Shown here in pieces: positions 52,844-56,549 of a stretch of DNA of 56,549 bases. The DNA is from Limisphaerales bacterium (GTDB lineage Bacteria; Verrucomicrobiota; Verrucomicrobiia; Limisphaerales; BOG-1460), in NCBI GenBank assembly GCA_003159675.1, contig PLQC01000054.1, forward strand, positions 1-56,549, given 5' to 3'. The position numbers and the translations under genes are program-made. The notes under the pieces are model-generated. The model did not search any database. It worked only from the letters and a program-made list of their open reading frames with translations, and was not told where the DNA came from. Position 1 is the stretch's first letter; each line of letters starts with the position of its first letter.

Positions 52844-53613
52844 TGAACGAACCCGCATCCAATCCTCCGGCGGTCGGCGTCGAAGTGCGCGGGTTGCGCA
52901 AGAGCTTCAACGGACAGGAGGTCCTCAAGGGCCTGGACTTTGAAGTGAAGCCCGGAGAGGTGTTCGTCATCATGGGCCCCAGCGGCAGCGGCAAGAGCGT
53001 CCTGCTTAAACACATCATCGGCCTCGAAAAGCCCGATGCCGGCGAAATCCTCATCGAAGGCGAATCGGTCGCTTCGCCCGACGTCATGAGCCGGTATCGC
53101 ATGGCCATGGTCTTTCAATCCGGCGCATTGTTCAACTCCCTCACCGTCGGCGAAAACGTCGGCCTTTACCTGACCGAACACCGCCTGAACCCGCCGGATG
53201 AGATCGCCCGCATCGTCTCCGAAAAACTCGACGAGGTGGGCCTGAAAGGGACCGAGGACAAAATGCCCGCCGAACTTTCCGGCGGCATGAAAAAACGGGT
53301 CGCCATCGCGCGCGCGCTGGTCATCGAACCGCAGTTGATCCTGTACGACGAGCCGACCAGCGAGCTCGACCCGCTCTCGGCCGTCGTCATCGGCGAGGAG
53401 ATCCTCAAGCTCAAACGGCGCATCCAGGCGACCTCGCTGGTGGTGTCCCACGACCGCGACCTGGCCTTCGGTGTCGCCGATCGCATTGCCGTCATCAACG
53501 AGGGGCGCATTCTCACGGTCGGCAGTCCCGACGAGGTGAGGCGGCATCCCGATCCCTTGATCCAGAAGTTTCTGCACGCAGATTTCAAAGCACACATCAA
53601 ATCCAACGTATGA
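52843..53613 (+). CDS. mlaF: MlaF-type ABC ATPase
   Basis: The 256-aa ATPase has Walker A MGPSGSGKSVLLKHI, Q-loop MVFQSGALFNSLTVGEN, signature LSGGMKKRVAIARAL, Walker B LILYDEPTSELDP and the switch His in LVVSHDRDL. The S-G-A-L-F block is typical of MlaF. It overlaps mlaD by four bases (53610-53613). Confidence 0.93.
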   Translation: MNEPASNPPAVGVEVRGLRKSFNGQEVLKGLDFEVKPGEVFVIMGPSGSGKSVLLKHIIGLEKPDAGEILIEGESVASPDVMSRYRMAMVFQSGALFNSLTVGENVGLYLTEHRLNPPDEIARIVSEKLDEVGLKGTEDKMPAELSGGMKKRVAIARALVIEPQLILYDEPTSELDPLSAVVIGEEILKLKRRIQATSLVVSHDRDLAFGVADRIAVINEGRILTVGSPDEVRRHPDPLIQKFLHADFKAHIKSNV

Positions 53614-54581
53614 AAAATTCACTTGAAACCCGAATCGGAATTTTCGTCGCCCTCGTCATGCTCGCCGCCGTGTTCATCCTGGACATCGTGGGCGGCGCGG
53701 AAAAGTTCACGCGCGGCCATCGCCTCCACGCGATCTTCACCAACGTGGAGGACCTCAAAGTCGGCGACCGCGTCAAAATGGCCGGCGTCGAAGTCGGCAA
53801 GGTCGAGAACATCCGGCTCGAGGGCAACCGGGTGAACGTCACGATGAAACTCCGGCGGGATGCCGAAGTGCGCACTGACAGCATCGCCACCATCACGTTT
53901 ACCGGGCTCATGGGACAGAACTATGTGGCCATCGACTTCGGTTCGGGCAGCGCGCCGATTCTCGAGAACAACCAGATCGTGGGCACCCGGGAGCTGCCCG
54001 ACCTCAGCGCCATCATGGCCAAACTCGACAGTGTGGCCACCGGCGTGGAAAACCTCACAAAAAGTTTCACTGGCGACAAAATCGACAACCTCCTCGGGCC
54101 GCTCACGGATTTCCTGAAGGCGAACCGCGAGCCGCTGACCGCCACCATCGCCAACGTGCGATCGATTTCCACCCAGATTTCACAGGGCCAGGGCTCGGTC
54201 GGCAGACTCATCTACGACGACGCGCTCTATAATTCCGCCCTCGCCACCGTCACGAACCTCCAGCGCGCCGGCGACGAGGCCAAACTCGCCATCGCGGACG
54301 CGCGCAAGGTGCTCGACCAGGTCAACGCGGGACAGGGGACCGTGGGCAAGCTGGTCAAGGACGACGCGCTCTACAACCAAACCACCGCCTCCATGACGAA
54401 TCTCAAGGAAATCCTGCAGAAAATTAATCAGGGCCAGGGCTCGGTCGGGAAGCTCGTCAACGACCAGGAGTTTTACCGGAACGCCAAGCTGAGCCTGCAG
54501 AAACTCGACAAGGCCACCGACGGACTGGAGGATGAAGGTCCCCTCAGCGTGCTCGGCATCGCCGTCCAGCATCTCTTCTGA
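53610..54581 (+). CDS. mlaD: MlaD-type MCE lipid-binding protein
   Basis: The 323-aa protein has one N-terminal membrane helix (IGIFVALVMLAAVFILDIVG) and an MCE domain (residues about 35-120; VEDLKVGDRVKMAGVEVGKV, ITFTGLMGQNYVAIDFG). A C-terminal helical part has three copies of G-Q-G-S/T-V-G-K/R-L-x-x-D-x-x-Y. MCE rings ferry lipids through the periplasm. The three-copy tail is longer than in E. coli MlaD but seen in other phyla. Confidence 0.9.
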   Translation: MKNSLETRIGIFVALVMLAAVFILDIVGGAEKFTRGHRLHAIFTNVEDLKVGDRVKMAGVEVGKVENIRLEGNRVNVTMKLRRDAEVRTDSIATITFTGLMGQNYVAIDFGSGSAPILENNQIVGTRELPDLSAIMAKLDSVATGVENLTKSFTGDKIDNLLGPLTDFLKANREPLTATIANVRSISTQISQGQGSVGRLIYDDALYNSALATVTNLQRAGDEAKLAIADARKVLDQVNAGQGTVGKLVKDDALYNQTTASMTNLKEILQKINQGQGSVGKLVNDQEFYRNAKLSLQKLDKATDGLEDEGPLSVLGIAVQHLF

Positions 54582-54588
54582 GCCTCCG

Positions 54589-55881
<1,293 letters not shown>

Positions 55882-55909
55882 TTTCTGCCGATTCACGGAG
55901 ATTGGTTCC

Positions 55910-56404
55910 ATGCCGGGAAACAGGACTTCGCACGTGGTAGTGTTGGGCGCCGGTTTTGGCGGGCTGACGTTCTGCAAACAGTTCCGTCATGCCGCCGCGC
56001 GCGTGACGGTGGTGGATTGCACCAATCATCACTTGTTCCACCCGCTGCTCTACCAGGTCGCCACCGCCGGACTTTCCGCGCCCGAAATCGCGCAGCCGAT
56101 CCGGTCCATCCTGTCCGACCGTTTCGATGTGACCGTATTGCTGGACAGGGTCGTCGATTTTGATCTGGCGAACAAGAAGGTGTTTCTCGAACACGACACC
56201 TTGTCCTGGGATTACCTCGTCCTGGCCATGGGCAGCCAGACCAGTTACTTCTCCGGTTTCGTCGCCTGGCTCGCATAGCTTTTCGTCCATCTGATTTTCC
56301 TCATTGGCTTCCGCAATCGCGTGGCCGTGCTGATCCAGTGGATTTACTCATACTTCACCTACAAGCGGGGTGCGCGCATCATCACGACGCGATCTGCTTC
56401 CTGA
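55910..56404 (+). pseudogene. ndh: type II NADH dehydrogenase, internally deleted and with a nonsense codon
   Basis: The first 119 or so codons match the FAD-domain start of NDH-2 ([18 protein letters not shown], then [30 protein letters not shown]). The frame then jumps to the C-terminal membrane-anchor sequence [11 protein letters not shown] stop, LFVHLIFLIGFRNRVAV, and IYSYFTYKRGARIITT. About 270 codons of the middle, including the NADH domain, are missing. The TAG stands where family members have Trp (TGG), and the frame stays open after it to TGA at 56402-56404. An assembly error near the window end cannot be excluded. Confidence 0.75.
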
Positions 56405-56472
56405 ACCGCAGGGCTGCTGTGTGGGCAGTGCCCTGATTTGAAGAAGACTATCCCTTTGTTTTGGTTCTCTCT

Positions 56473-56540
56473 CAATTCGCGTTCATTCGCGAAATTCGCG
56501 GATTACAGGAAGAAGAGTTTGTCCGCGAATTACGGGTATG
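56473..56540. repeat. ATTCGCGGATT-type intergenic repeat
   Basis: A run of related words (AATTCGCGTTCATTCGCG, AATTCGCGGATT, then TCCGCGAATTACG) follows the ndh remnant. The end of the first part and the last word are approximate inverse copies. It resembles the other imperfect intergenic inverted repeats in this window. Confidence 0.5.
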
Positions 56541-56549
56541 TGGTTTGTC

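Overview
The window is about 56.5 kb of GC-rich bacterial chromosome. It most likely comes from a Verrucomicrobiota genome of the Limisphaerales/Pedosphaera type (former subdivision 3). That assignment is inference from several signs: a PPi-type phosphofructokinase, lipid A genes (lpxK, lpxL-like, waaF) and a full tol-pal system that indicate a Gram-negative envelope, hopanoid genes hpnH/hpnJ, a TIGR04073 exosortase-associated protein, DUF2934 and DUF4070 proteins, and gene-sparse intergenic stretches filled with imperfect inverted repeats. No rRNA, CRISPR array, transposase or plasmid/phage replication gene was recognised.

Layout. 1-7.5 kb: a B12-binding radical SAM protein, DUF2934, an orphan rpmI (L35), a sugar nucleotidyltransferase, an ORF6N gene remnant, and a GH42-family protein followed by a DciA-like DUF721 protein and a response regulator. 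7.7-12.5 kb: a tRNA-Lys(TTT) followed by an accessory island. The island has two divergent small operons. Leftward is a ribbon-helix-helix-like ORF, a SocA/Panacea-like protein and an unknown 245-aa protein. Rightward are three ATGA-overlapping genes ending in a DUF4209/HEPN-like protein with an R-N-x3-H motif. This is the best candidate in the window for an undescribed toxin-antitoxin or defence module. 12.3-25.3 kb: a HEAT-repeat lipoprotein, pfp, thiE, a PfkB kinase, cysE, the lpxK-lpxL-waaF operon, a sugar epimerase, purC and xerD. 25.9-29.3 kb: the fatty-acid cluster fabD-fabG-acpP-fabF, with a terminator-like hairpin between acpP and fabF. 29.4-34.5 kb: PhoH/PIN, a GST-like protein, two coiled-coil tail-anchored proteins and argH. 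34.5-40 kb: a lipoprotein-hpnH-hpnJ operon, a TPR protein, ispE and a TIGR04073 protein. 40-46 kb: a leftward tolQ-tolR-tolA-tolB-pal-tatA-tatC cluster. A four-helix-bundle gene bracketed by inverted repeats sits exactly between tolQ and tolR. 46-54.6 kb: YbjQ, YebC, an HpnN-like MMPL transporter, a large exported protein with an aromatic W-P-L repeat, and mlaE-mlaF-mlaD. The window ends with an RlmI-type methyltransferase and a wrecked type II NADH dehydrogenase.

Much of the window concerns the envelope: lipid A, hopanoids, Mla-type lipid transport, Tol-Pal, Tat and lipoproteins. The lipid precursor genes fab and ispE lie nearby. The island at 7.8-12.5 kb, the element inside the tol operon, the ORF6N remnant and the broken ndh are the clearest signs of gene flux.
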